64,000 bases of DNA, taken from assembly GCF_026810505.1 (NCBI RefSeq), contig NZ_CP101750.1, positions 186,001 to 250,000 on the forward strand, written 5' to 3'. A model generated the notes under the pieces. It saw only the letters and a program-made list of their open reading frames with translations, did not search any database and had not been told where the DNA came from. The DNA comes from Streptomyces sp. Je 1-369. GTDB taxonomy: Bacteria; Actinomycetota; Actinomycetes; Streptomycetales; Streptomycetaceae. A program made the position numbers and the translations under genes. Shown here piece after piece: positions 1 to 8,057 of this stretch (position 1 is the first letter of the stretch; each line of letters begins with the position of its first letter).

Positions 1-531
1 TCCCGTGGGGATTTCGATCGCTGCTTGCAAGAGCTGCCGCTGCCCCTCGTTCTCAAACCCGTCTTCGGCGGTATGGGCAAGCGCGTCACCCTGCTCCGGC
101 ACGCCGACACCGCCGCGTCGATCTACGACTACGTCGAGGACCTCGGGCATGGCTTCGAACAGGCATGCCTGATGGAGCCGTACCTGGGCGACACCTCGGT
201 GCGCTGCATGGTGGTGGGCAGCGAGCTGCTCGGTACGGTCGAGTGCACCGGCGGCACCGGCGACACCGGCGACAACGTCGACTGGCGCTCCAACGCGGCC
301 CTCGGGCATCGGGCCCGCGCCGTGCCGAGCGACCCGGAGCTGCGCAAGGTGCTCGACGACGTGGTGGGCGAACTCGGCCCGGGCATTTACGGGGTCGACC
401 TCTTCCGGGGCCCGGAACGCTACGTGGTCAACGAGGTCAATCACGCGCCGGGCTTCCGGTCGCTGGACGCGGTCACCGGCGCGGACACCCCCTCTGCCAT
501 CGCCCGTCATCTCCGGGAGGTCCCCGCATGA
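1..531 (+). CDS. LysX-like ATP-grasp ligase, 5' end missing
   Basis: C-terminal 176 residues of a RimK/LysX-type ATP-grasp ligase; the frame is open to the window edge, so the N-terminal part lies outside. LysX/ArgX enzymes use ATP to join the alpha-amino group of 2-aminoadipate or glutamate to the C-terminal glutamate of a small carrier protein (LysW/AmCP). Visible are the ATP-binding LKPVFGGMGK segment and the metal-binding end EVNHAPGF with the Asn and Glu typical of LysX. The stop overlaps the next start (ATGA at 528-531), so translation is coupled to the reductase. A lysW-like carrier gene would be expected upstream, outside the window. Substrate (glutamate, aminoadipate or another) cannot be read from this fragment. 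Family assignment is firm; the exact pathway is inferred from the neighbours. Confidence 0.85.
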   Translation, partial: SRGDFDRCLQELPLPLVLKPVFGGMGKRVTLLRHADTAASIYDYVEDLGHGFEQACLMEPYLGDTSVRCMVVGSELLGTVECTGGTGDTGDNVDWRSNAALGHRARAVPSDPELRKVLDDVVGELGPGIYGVDLFRGPERYVVNEVNHAPGFRSLDAVTGADTPSAIARHLREVPA

Positions 532-1583
532 TCCGTGCGGGCGTCATCGGCGCCTCCGGGCTCACCGGCGGTGAACTCATCAGACTCCTCACGCTGCACC
601 CCCACCTCGAACTCACCTTCCTCGGGGGAGCCTCCAGCGTCGGCATGCGCCCCGGCGAGCTCCATCCCGGCCTGCGCATCGACCCGGCCCTGACGGTGCG
701 GCGCGTCACCGCGGACATCGCCGATCAGCTCGATGTGGCCTTCCTGGCCACCCCCGCTCCGGTGTCGGCGGAACTCGCCGCACTGCTCGCGGACCGCGTA
801 CCCGTCGTGATCGACCTCAGCGGCGCCTTCCGGATCCGTACCCGACAGCTCCACGACCGCTGGTACCCCGAAGTGGACCGCCGCGCCGACCTGGTGGACC
901 GCTTCGTGTACGGCGTACCCGAGTTGACCGGCGAGCAACTGGACACCGCCGCGCTGATCTCGCTTCCCGGCTGCTACGCCACCGCGGTCACCCTGGGCCT
1001 GGCGCCTCTGGTCCTCGGCCTGGGTCTGCGCGTGGACCGGGTGCTCGTGGACGCCAAGGGCGGATCCAGCGGCAGCGGTCTGCGCCTGCGCACTGCCGGC
1101 CTGCATCCCCTGCGCAGCGGCGCCATCACCCCGTACGCCCCGACCGGCCACCGGCACGCCGCGGAGGTCACCGACTTTCTGCAGCGGACCCGATCCGGCT
1201 CCGTCGGCTCCCTGACCATGTCCGCGTACGGCGTCCCCACCGTGCGGGGCCTGCTGGCCAGCCTCTATGTGCTGAGCGACCGGACCATCACCCCACGGGA
1301 CCTCGAGCGGGCCTACCTCCGCTTCTACAAGGGGCATCCCTTCGTGCGCGTACGACGGCACACCGAGACTCGCATCCCCATGCCCGACCCGCAGGCGGTG
1401 CTGGGATCCAACTTCTGTGATGTGACCGCCCTCGTCGACGAGGACGGCGGCCACATCGTCGTCCTCGCCGCCCTCGACAACCTCGTCAAGGGCGCCGCGG
1501 GCCAAGCCGTGCAGGCAGCCAACCGGCGCTTCGGCCTCGCCGAGGAGACGGGGCTGACGATGCAGCCGGTGATGCCCGCATGA
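528..1583 (+). CDS. LysY/ArgC-like acyl-phosphate reductase
   Basis: 351-residue member of the N-acetyl-gamma-glutamyl-phosphate reductase (ArgC/LysY) family, which reduces a protected acyl phosphate to the semialdehyde with NADPH. The start ATG at 528 gives the Rossmann motif GASGLTGGEL at once and overlaps the preceding stop. The catalytic Cys sits in LPGCYATA, followed by a GGSSGSG loop and the GHRHAAEV histidine segment. It lies between LysX-like and LysZ-like genes with 4-bp overlaps, so its substrate is probably a carrier-protein-bound amino-acid phosphate (LysY role) rather than the free N-acetylglutamyl phosphate of arginine synthesis; no argJ or argD is adjacent. An automatic pipeline may call it argC. 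Family certain, substrate inferred. Confidence 0.88.
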   Translation: MIRAGVIGASGLTGGELIRLLTLHPHLELTFLGGASSVGMRPGELHPGLRIDPALTVRRVTADIADQLDVAFLATPAPVSAELAALLADRVPVVIDLSGAFRIRTRQLHDRWYPEVDRRADLVDRFVYGVPELTGEQLDTAALISLPGCYATAVTLGLAPLVLGLGLRVDRVLVDAKGGSSGSGLRLRTAGLHPLRSGAITPYAPTGHRHAAEVTDFLQRTRSGSVGSLTMSAYGVPTVRGLLASLYVLSDRTITPRDLERAYLRFYKGHPFVRVRRHTETRIPMPDPQAVLGSNFCDVTALVDEDGGHIVVLAALDNLVKGAAGQAVQAANRRFGLAEETGLTMQPVMPA

Positions 1584-2425
1584 GCACGATGCCGCAGACG
1601 CCGCACGGGTCGCACAGGCCGCCCGCGACCACGACCGTGGTCAAGCTCGGCGGGAGCTGCCTGGACACCCTCGACGACCCCTGGTGGGACGACCTGGCCC
1701 GCCTGGCACGGGAACGCCCGCTCATCCTCGTCCACGGCTGGTCACGCCCGCTGCAGCAGCTCGACCCGCGCCATCGCCCGCCATCGGCGATGCTGCGCGA
1801 CCGCTACGGCAACCAGAGCCGCTGGACCACGCCACAGGTCCTCGACGACATCAAGACCGTCAGCGCGGCACTGAGCGAAGAAATCCGGCACAAGCTGCGC
1901 ACGCGCGCCGTCACCACCCGACGGCTGCTCGGCAGCGACGGAATGATCAGCGCGGGCCCGGCCGAGCGCCTGTGGTGGCGGGACAGGGAGCTCGTCGAAC
2001 TCGACAACCTCGTCGGACCCCCCATCGGCGTGAACCCCGCGCCGCTGCGGCACGCACAGCCGGGCCACATCCCTCTCCTGACCCCGCTGGCACGCAACCC
2101 CTCGGGACAGGAGGTCAACACCGACGCCGACCGGGCCGCCGCCGCGGTCGCCGCCGCCGTCGCCGCCACGGACCTGGTCCTCGTCACCGACGTCAGCCAC
2201 CTGATGGTCGACGGAAGGCCCGTCGGCCGTATCTCCGCCAAGACCGCGGCCGTCTTGCGCGACACCATCGCCACCGGCGGAATGCGCAAGAAGCTGCGCG
2301 CCGCAGACGAAGCACTGGGGCGCGGCGTCGAGCGAGTCGTCATCGGCAACGGACTCCTGTCCCACCTGCTCACCGCCGACGCCGACGCCGACGCCGACGT
2401 CGGCACCGTCATCGCCCGAGGCTGA
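1580..2425 (+). CDS. LysZ/ArgB-like amino-acid kinase
   Basis: 281-residue member of the acetylglutamate kinase family; it phosphorylates the side-chain carboxylate of an N-protected acidic amino acid with ATP. Visible are the N-terminal VVKLGGS phosphate loop, a VHGWSRP loop where ArgB has VHGGG, the LVLVTDVSHL segment of the nucleotide-binding lobe, and GGMRKKLRAA near the C terminus. The VHGG loop of standard ArgB is altered, as expected for an enzyme whose substrate hangs on a carrier protein. It starts at the ATG overlapping the reductase stop (ATGA at 1580-1583). The C-terminal tail carries a short (DA)n run encoded by gccgac repeats. Part of one translationally coupled operon with the ligase and reductase. 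Confidence 0.86.
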   Translation: MSTMPQTPHGSHRPPATTTVVKLGGSCLDTLDDPWWDDLARLARERPLILVHGWSRPLQQLDPRHRPPSAMLRDRYGNQSRWTTPQVLDDIKTVSAALSEEIRHKLRTRAVTTRRLLGSDGMISAGPAERLWWRDRELVELDNLVGPPIGVNPAPLRHAQPGHIPLLTPLARNPSGQEVNTDADRAAAAVAAAVAATDLVLVTDVSHLMVDGRPVGRISAKTAAVLRDTIATGGMRKKLRAADEALGRGVERVVIGNGLLSHLLTADADADADVGTVIARG

Positions 2426-2436
2426 GGAGCCAACAC

Positions 2437-3000
2437 GTGCTCCACCCCCGCGTCCTGATCGTCGACAACGGAACACTGTCACTGACGCAACTGCGCCGAT
2501 GCCTGGAAGAGCTGGGATCACACACGGACACCGTGAACGCGACCTCGGTGCCCTCCCGGCTCCGGGGCCGCCATCAAGCGATCGTGCTGAGCGGCACCAA
2601 AGTGCGCGCCCACGACCGCAAGCACTACGCACCCCTCATCGACCTCGTCCTGTGCGCCGATGTCCCCGTGCTCGGCATCTGCGGCGGAATGCACATCCTC
2701 GCCGTCGCCGCGGGCGGCCGCCTGGAGGTCGGCCCCCAGCGCGTCGGACGCAGCCAGGTACACGTCGACCCGGCAGAACCCCTGTTCACGCATGTGCGGC
2801 CGACGGTGACCCTGTTCCAGCGACACACCCTGTATGTGCGGGAGCCTCCCCAGGGCTTCCGGGTCATCGGCCGCTCCGCGCAGGCTCCCGTGGAGTTCCT
2901 CCGCTCCGAGGACGGCCGACTCATCGGCTCGCAGTCCCATCTGGAATACCGGAGCGACGGCCGGAACATCCTGCGTGGCTTCACGCACCTCTACGCGTAG
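2437..3000 (+). CDS. Class I glutamine amidotransferase-like protein
   Basis: 187-residue stand-alone class I GATase domain. The start chosen is GTG 2437, preceded by GAGGAGC. The nucleophile elbow reads GICGGMH (Cys82), and the His/Glu pair is in SQSHLEYRSDG (His168, Glu170), so the catalytic triad appears complete although the elbow differs from the common GICLGMQ and the last motif lacks the usual HPE. It is 11 bp downstream of the LysZ-like kinase and is the last gene before a strong hairpin. A GATase is not part of the textbook LysW lysine pathway, so it may supply ammonia to amidate a carrier-bound intermediate, or act as a gamma-glutamyl hydrolase. Family assignment is firm; the role in the pathway is unknown. 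Confidence 0.8.
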   Translation: MLHPRVLIVDNGTLSLTQLRRCLEELGSHTDTVNATSVPSRLRGRHQAIVLSGTKVRAHDRKHYAPLIDLVLCADVPVLGICGGMHILAVAAGGRLEVGPQRVGRSQVHVDPAEPLFTHVRPTVTLFQRHTLYVREPPQGFRVIGRSAQAPVEFLRSEDGRLIGSQSHLEYRSDGRNILRGFTHLYA

Positions 3001-3130
3001 CGCCGCTGGACACCCACCCCAGTACTGGATGGCTCTCTACATGCACGGCTGCGCGGGCAAGCGAGGTGCACCTCACCGTCCGCGCGGTGCCGATGCGGTC
3101 ACTCAGAACGTGGGAAGCCCGAAGGTACCC

Positions 3131-3168
3131 GCCTGCTGCGGCGCCCTGTGCGGGGCGCCGCAGCAGGC
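3131..3168. terminator. Strong bidirectional hairpin terminator
   Basis: A perfect 16-bp stem (3131-3146 pairing with 3153-3168) with a 6-nt TGTGCG loop, entirely G/C rich, lies between the converging amidotransferase and htpG genes. No U-tract follows, as is usual in Streptomyces. It should end both the carrier-protein operon and htpG transcripts. Confidence 0.75.
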
Positions 3169-3215
3169 CGGGCTAACGAGCCGGGCGATTCGGCTCTGCC
3201 GGACCGCAACCGTGG

Positions 3216-5141
3216 TTACAACGTGCCGGTCAGGCGGGCGGTGAGCAGCCGAGTGAAGCGGGCCGGGTCAGGCAGCTCGCCGCCTTCTGCGAGCAGCGCG
3301 CTGCCGTAGATCAGTTCGGCGATCTCCGCCAGTGCGGGGTCGTCGGCATTGGCGTCGTGTGCCGTGCGCAGGGCCGTGACGAGCGGGTGTGCGGGGTTGA
3401 GTTCCAGGATCCGCTTGACCGGGGGCATCTGCTGGCCCATGGCCCGGTACATCTTCTCCAGGGTCGGAGTCACGTCGTGGGCGTCGCCGACGATGCAGGC
3501 CGCCGAGGTGGTCAGGCGTGAGGACAGGCGGACCTGCTTGACGTGTTCGGACAGGGTGGTGGTCAACCAGGGCAGCAGCGCGGCGAAGTCCTGCTCGCGC
3601 TGGGCCTTGGCGGCGTCGGTTTCCTTCTCGCCGTCGGTGTCGGTGGAGTCGTCGAGGTCGACCTGGCCCTTGGCGATGGACTGCAGGCGGTGGCCGTCGA
3701 AGGCGGGGACCTGGTCCACCCATACCTCGTCGATGGGGTCGGTGAGGATCAGGACTTCATACCCCTTGGCGGCGAAGGCTTCCATGTGCGGGGAGTTCTC
3801 CACCATCGCGCGGTTCTCGCCGGTCAGGTAGTAGATGGCGTCCTGGCCATCCTTCATGCGCCCGACGTACTCGCGCAGTGTGGTGGTCTCTTCCGGGTCG
3901 TGGGTGGAGGCGGCAGACACAAGTTCCAGCAGCGTCTCGGTGTTGTCGGTGTCCTCGAGCAGGCCTTCCTTGAGCGCCCGGCCGAACTGCTCCCACAGCT
4001 TCGCGTAACGCTCGGCGTCCTTGGACTGCATGGCCTTGAGGGCGCCGAGGACCTTCTTGACCAGGCGCCGGCGGACGCCGCGGATCTGGCGGTCGTGCTG
4101 GAGGATCTCGCGGGAGACGTTGAGCGACAGGTCGTGCGCGTCCACGACACCCTTGACGAAGCGCAGGTAGTTGGGCATGAGCGCTTCGCAGTCGTCCATG
4201 ATGAACACCCGCTTGACGTACAGCTGTACGCCGCGCTTGGTCTCTCGGGAGAACAGGTCGAAGGGCGCCTGCGAGGGGATGAACAGCAGCGCCTCGTACT
4301 CGAAGGTGCCTTCGGCGCGCATGTGGATCGTCTCGGCCGGAGCCTGCCAGTCGTGGCTGATCTGCTGGTAGAACTCGCTGTACTCGTCCTCGGTCACCTC
4401 GGTGCGCGGACGCGCCCACAGGGCCTTCATCGAGTTGAGCGTGTCGATGTCGCGGGTGGTGGCGCCCTCTGTGTCGGTGCGCTCGGTGGCCATTCGGATC
4501 GGCCAGCGGATGAAGTCCGAGTACCGCTTGACGATCTGGCGGATCTTCGACTCGGACAGGTAGTCGGCGAGCCCGTCCTCGCTGTCGGCCGGCTTGAGGT
4601 GCAGGGTGACCGAGGTGCCCGTCGGCAGACCGTCGATGGTCTGGAGGTCGTAGGTGCCCTCGCCGTCGGACTCCCACTGGGTGCCGGAATCAGTGCCGGC
4701 CCGCCGGGTGCGCAGGGTGACCTTGTCGGCGACCATGAACGCCGAGTAGAAGCCGACGCCGAACTGCCCGATCAGGCTCTCGGCGGTGGCGGCGTCCTTG
4801 GTCTCCTTGACCTTCTCCAGCAGACCGGCGGTGCCGGACTTGGCGATCGTCCCGATCAGCTCCACGAGATCGTCCCGGGTCATGCCGATCCCGTTGTCCC
4901 GGACGGTCAGCGTGCGGGCGTCGGTGTCGACCTCCAGCGCGATGTGCAGGTCGGCGGTGTCCGTATCGGCGAGGCCGTCGTCGGTCAGCGATGCCAGCCG
5001 CAGCTTGTCCAGGGCGTCGGAGGCGTTCGAGATCAGCTCGCGCAGGAAGATGTCCTTGTTCGAGTAGATCGAGTGAATCACCAGTCGCAGCAACTGGCGG
5101 GTCTCGGCCTGGAACTCCATCGTCTCGACACTGCTACCCAT
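3216..5141 (-). CDS. htpG: Molecular chaperone HtpG (Hsp90 family)
   Basis: 641-residue bacterial Hsp90, a cytosolic ATP-dependent dimeric chaperone. The N-terminal GHKL ATPase is intact: ELISNASDALDK (catalytic Glu and Mg-binding Asn), DNGIGM, and IGQFGVGFYS near residue 120. The middle domain contains LNVSREILQ and the C-terminal domain is complete, ending in RLLTARLTGTL. The start at 5141 (ATGGGTAGC) follows AGGAGAAAGAGAGCACC; an upstream in-frame extension to 5474 overlaps the next gene and is not protein-like. Length is normal for the family. It lies beside rheA and an hsp18 remnant, forming a heat-shock block. A duplicated 16-bp element sits in the leader. Confidence 0.97.
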   Translation of the reverse strand: MGSSVETMEFQAETRQLLRLVIHSIYSNKDIFLRELISNASDALDKLRLASLTDDGLADTDTADLHIALEVDTDARTLTVRDNGIGMTRDDLVELIGTIAKSGTAGLLEKVKETKDAATAESLIGQFGVGFYSAFMVADKVTLRTRRAGTDSGTQWESDGEGTYDLQTIDGLPTGTSVTLHLKPADSEDGLADYLSESKIRQIVKRYSDFIRWPIRMATERTDTEGATTRDIDTLNSMKALWARPRTEVTEDEYSEFYQQISHDWQAPAETIHMRAEGTFEYEALLFIPSQAPFDLFSRETKRGVQLYVKRVFIMDDCEALMPNYLRFVKGVVDAHDLSLNVSREILQHDRQIRGVRRRLVKKVLGALKAMQSKDAERYAKLWEQFGRALKEGLLEDTDNTETLLELVSAASTHDPEETTTLREYVGRMKDGQDAIYYLTGENRAMVENSPHMEAFAAKGYEVLILTDPIDEVWVDQVPAFDGHRLQSIAKGQVDLDDSTDTDGEKETDAAKAQREQDFAALLPWLTTTLSEHVKQVRLSSRLTTSAACIVGDAHDVTPTLEKMYRAMGQQMPPVKRILELNPAHPLVTALRTAHDANADDPALAEIAELIYGSALLAEGGELPDPARFTRLLTARLTGTL

Positions 5142-5155
5142 GGTGCTCTCTTTCT

Positions 5156-5192
5156 CCTGTATGCCTGAAGTCCTGTATGCCTGTAGGCCTGT
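5156..5192. repeat. 16-bp direct repeats in htpG leader
   Basis: Two near-identical 16-bp units (TCCTGTATGCCTG plus three variable bases) and a third partial copy lie just upstream of htpG. On the htpG strand each unit contains ACAGGA; the one nearest the gene forms the ribosome-binding site AGGAG, so the Shine-Dalgarno-like core is duplicated in the leader. Function unknown. Confidence 0.6.
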
Positions 5193-5305
5193 AAGAACGA
5201 CATGAACGGATGGGACTGGGGCCGACGACGGACCGCGGTCCGTCGTCCGCGTGGTTCGGGGTGGGCCATACCGCGCCCGTACGAGGTGATTCTGCGCGGT
5301 GGGAG

Positions 5306-5953
5306 TCAGCCGTCGTCGACTGTCGTCGTGCGCCGGTCTTCGAGGGCGTCCAGGGATGCCGCCAAGCCGGTGTGGCGCGCACCGAGATAGGGGCGCATGC
5401 CGACCAGGGGCGTGACGAGGTCGGCGGCGTCGGTGGCGCCGAGAGCGGTGTGCAGGGCGGTCTGGGCTGAGCACGCCTCAGGTGCGAGGTTGTCGAGTGC
5501 GGTGATCTGTGCGGCGAGGCGGCGCAGGTCGGCGGCGTGGGCCCGGGCCCAGGTGGCCGTGGCGCGGTCGGCGGCCCTGGCCCGGCGGGTGGCCGTCACG
5601 CGCTGTTCGCCGGTGGTGCCGACGGCGCCGGGGCGGCCGCGCAGGTAGCGCCGTTCGGCGGCCTGGCGGCTGGCCACGCCGAGGGGGGCGGCAAGGTCGG
5701 CCCAGCTGGCGCCCGCGTCACGGGCTGTTTCGATCAGGCCGGTCTCCCAGCCGGCGAGCTGCTCGCGCACCTGCCGCAGCAACATCAGGGTGGCCAGCGC
5801 CTGTTCGGGACCGGGGCCGACGGCGTCGGGAGTCTCGTGCTGGGCGTCGCGCAGCGCGCCGTCGATGACGGTGAGAGCCGCCGCGGCGGCGAGGAAGGAC
5901 GCCGGGCTGTGGGCATCGGTACGGGCCGTGGACGGCTGGTCGGCTGCGGTCAC
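5306..5953 (-). CDS. rheA: RheA-type HSP18 transcriptional repressor
   Basis: 215-residue all-helical protein matching the streptomycete HSP18 repressor family; RheA in S. albus is a thermosensing repressor of hsp18. A helix-turn-helix-like segment is seen around SWADLAAPLGVASRQAAERRY. GTG 5953 is preferred as start because GAGGGAGG lies 6 nt upstream; the GTG at 5959 overlaps that site. An inverted repeat matching the RheA operator lies 44 bp upstream, consistent with autoregulation. The gene lies 165 bp upstream of htpG on the same strand, and the divergent hsp18 gene has almost vanished. Family identification rests on recalled sequence character plus the operator and hsp18 context. Confidence 0.72.
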   Translation of the reverse strand: MTAADQPSTARTDAHSPASFLAAAAALTVIDGALRDAQHETPDAVGPGPEQALATLMLLRQVREQLAGWETGLIETARDAGASWADLAAPLGVASRQAAERRYLRGRPGAVGTTGEQRVTATRRARAADRATATWARAHAADLRRLAAQITALDNLAPEACSAQTALHTALGATDAADLVTPLVGMRPYLGARHTGLAASLDALEDRRTTTVDDG

Positions 5954-5996
5954 GGGCACCTCCCTCGGGTAGTCATCAGGTCGACGACACGGTGTT

Positions 5997-6015
5997 CGTC
6001 ATCCAGTAGATGACA
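5997..6015. promoter_or_regulatory. RheA-type operator
   Basis: CGTCATC-N5-GATGACA, an inverted repeat with one mismatch to the published RheA operator of S. albus hsp18 (TGTCATC-N5-GATGACA). It lies in the divergent region between the rheA gene and the hsp18 remnant, the position it occupies in intact loci. Confidence 0.75.
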
Positions 6016-6078
6016 TGCTAACGGTCTCAGTGCAGCGCTTTGGCAACAACTGCTCGCATCTGCTGAAGGTGGCTCACG

Positions 6079-6249
6079 ATGTTGATGCGCACTGCCCCCT
6101 CGGGCCCAACGGCTGCTGTGTCATTTGGTCCACCTGACGGAAACACCGAGCGCATGCAGGCCGACTACGACGCGGGCGTCCTCACCCACGCTGCCGACGC
6201 GAGGAGGTTGACGCCGACGGACGATGCGGGCCCCTCGCCTTCGTCCTGA
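6079..6249 (+). pseudogene. Internally deleted hsp18 (Hsp20-family) remnant
   Basis: A 56-codon open frame begins MLMRT, the usual N terminus of streptomycete Hsp18, then jumps to TERMQADYDAGVLT, which resembles the end of the alpha-crystallin domain (normally followed by IPVAE..KPR). Most of the about 140-residue protein, including the core of the crystallin domain, is missing and the C-terminal 20 residues are out of register. The position, divergent from rheA across a RheA operator, is exactly that of hsp18. It is too short to be a working small heat-shock protein, though it could still be translated. Confidence 0.65.
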
Positions 6250-6487
6250 CACCCGGACATTGCGCATTGAAGCGCATTGAACCCTCCCGCCGAGATCTCC
6301 GGCTTCCGCGCGTGGTGCGGGCAGGCGGCGCACATGTGGGCCGCCGACCACGGGACTGCTCCGCAGGCGGCGGACGGACCGCCACCACCACCGGATGGTG
6401 GCCGGAGGGTTGACTTGCCTGAGGCGCTGTTGCCTAGATCACGATGAGTCGTGGTCGTCCTCGACGCGTACCTTGCCCGGCACGCCG

Positions 6488-6860
6488 TCAGTCCCCGAGG
6501 CCCGACCGCAGCCGGTGCTCGTGAAAGTGCTCGCAGTCCATGACGAGGCGGAAGCGCTGGTGCGTTTCCAGTGGTTCCGCCTCGCCCGGCTCCTGGCCGC
6601 GCTGCACGCGGGCATCGCCGGACTGAACAAGCTCCGCGATGGCCAGGCGCACGTCGTCGGCGTCCTGACCGGTAGCAGAGGCCGGCCGGTCCAGAGAAGG
6701 TAAGGCTCTCCTGCGGCTCCCCCGGATCGTCAACCAGGTGGTTGATGAGGGTGCCGACGAACGGTCCGGTGCGCATCGTCCAGCGGATGCGGTCCAGGCG
6801 CTCGGTGAGTTGGGCGTCCAGCTCCAGCAGATCGCCGGGCGGCGGGAGGACGGCGGGCAT
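6488..6860 (-). pseudogene. Frameshifted hypothetical gene
   Basis: A protein-like N-terminal stretch from 6860 (LLELDAQLTERLDRIRWTM, then INHLVDDPGEPQESL) loses register near 6690 and appears to continue in another frame (DDVRLAIAELVQSGDARVQ, then LETHQRFRLVMDCEHFHEH). Taken together it looks like one gene of about 120 residues with an indel. Family not recognised. No further gene is seen between 6250 and 6487. It could alternatively be chance open frames in GC-rich DNA. Confidence 0.35.
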
Positions 6861-6943
6861 CGCTCAACCTGGGCCGTCCGTTGTCTCCTCGCGACTCGAC
6901 GGCCCCCGCGTCAGGTAGAGCTCGGACAGGTCCCGCACTGTCC

Positions 6944-7792
6944 TCAGTCCTGGTGGACTTCGTTGCGGCCCGGACCGCCGGAGAGCTTGTCGGTGCCTGT
7001 GCCACCCCACAGGACGTCGTCGCCGCTGTTGCCCCACAGCGTGTCGTCGCCCGCCTCGCCGTACAGCTTGTCGTTGCCCTTGCCGCCGTAGAGGACGTCG
7101 GCGCCGGCCTGGCCGTGCAGTACGTCGTTGCCGTCCTCGCCGTGCAGGGTGTTCGCCTCGCCGGTGCCGGTCAGGGAGTCGTTGCCGGGGCCGCCGAAGC
7201 AGTCCTGGCTGCAGTGGGTGAGGGTGTCGTTCCCGGCATCGCCCCACGGGCCGAAGCCCATCGGGCCGCCACCGCCGTCGAGGCGGTCGTCGCCCTCGCC
7301 GCCGTGCAGGAGCGCGGACTCCGACGCCTTGATGACATCGTTCCCCTTGCCGCCGTAGATCCCGGCCCACGCCTGGCTGTCGGGCGCGAGGGTCGCGGTG
7401 TCGTTCAGGTCGCCGAGGTCGATGTCGTAGCTGTCGGAGTCGTCGGAGTTCTCCGGGATCTTGACCGCGCACCGCACGGCGGTGCGGTCGCCCTCCTCGG
7501 GGTACGCGCACTCGTCCCCCTCCGCCGCGTCGGCGGAGATGGAGATGTCGTACCGGTCGTGGAAGGTGAGGACGTAGTAGGAGTCGTGCTCACCGCGGTG
7601 GTCGATCTTTTCGTCGACCGTCACCTGGTTCTGCTGACCGGCTGCCGCCTTGTACCAGAGCTCGCCGTCCTCGACGACGACGGAGGCGGTGGACGGGGCG
7701 GCCTGGGCCGTCGACGCCGCTAAGGCGACCGTGCCGAGCGTCAGAGCGAGGGTGGCGGTGGCGGTGGCTGCGATGGTCCGGTGAATGCGCAT
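6944..7792 (-). CDS. Secreted RTX (calcium-binding repeat) protein
   Basis: 282-residue exported protein. Residues 1-31 form a Sec signal peptide ending AQAA; a beta-rich region follows to about residue 150, then a C-terminal array of hemolysin-type nonapeptides (GGKGNDVIK, GGEGDDRLDG, GEDGNDVLHG, GGKGNDKLYG, GEAGDDTLWG, GGTGTDKLSG) that fold as a Ca2+-binding beta-roll. Two cysteines lie inside the array (HCSQDCFGGPGND) and could form a disulfide. No catalytic domain is visible, so a structural or adhesive cell-surface role is more likely than a toxin. Monocistronic. Start at the ATG after GAAGGGTCACTTTCGC. Confidence 0.88.
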   Translation of the reverse strand: MRIHRTIAATATATLALTLGTVALAASTAQAAPSTASVVVEDGELWYKAAAGQQNQVTVDEKIDHRGEHDSYYVLTFHDRYDISISADAAEGDECAYPEEGDRTAVRCAVKIPENSDDSDSYDIDLGDLNDTATLAPDSQAWAGIYGGKGNDVIKASESALLHGGEGDDRLDGGGGPMGFGPWGDAGNDTLTHCSQDCFGGPGNDSLTGTGEANTLHGEDGNDVLHGQAGADVLYGGKGNDKLYGEAGDDTLWGNSGDDVLWGGTGTDKLSGGPGRNEVHQD

Positions 7793-8057
7793 GCGAAAGT
7801 GACCCTTCAGGGTGTGCGTGTGCAGTGGTGCTTCTGGTCAACCGGTTAGACAGGGGGCCCCTAAACGGAGTTGCCCGGCGGCTCATGAACAGGGGCGGAC
7901 GTTGTGGTGACCCGTATGTGGACACGAGCTCGCTCAAGTGGGCATACAGAAGAACTTCCTGCGCCGACCCGATGTGGTGCGGCTCATGCGGAACGTCCTT
8001 GCTCAGCAGTGCCTCTCACCATCTGTACGGCTGTACCTCTGAGAGGAGTTGTTCTGC

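Noticed and set aside
528..2425. Arginine operon (argC-argB)
   Set aside because: The genes are preceded by a LysX-like ligase and followed by a GATase, with no argJ, argD or argR beside them; the kinase has an altered VHGG loop.
3543..5168. Long plus-strand frame opposite htpG
   Set aside because: It is the antisense of a strongly conserved chaperone; the residue pattern is a GC-rich shadow without family motifs.
5142..5474. N-terminal extension of HtpG to 5474
   Set aside because: It overlaps rheA coding sequence and the 16-bp repeats, is not protein-like, and a good ribosome site precedes ATG 5141.
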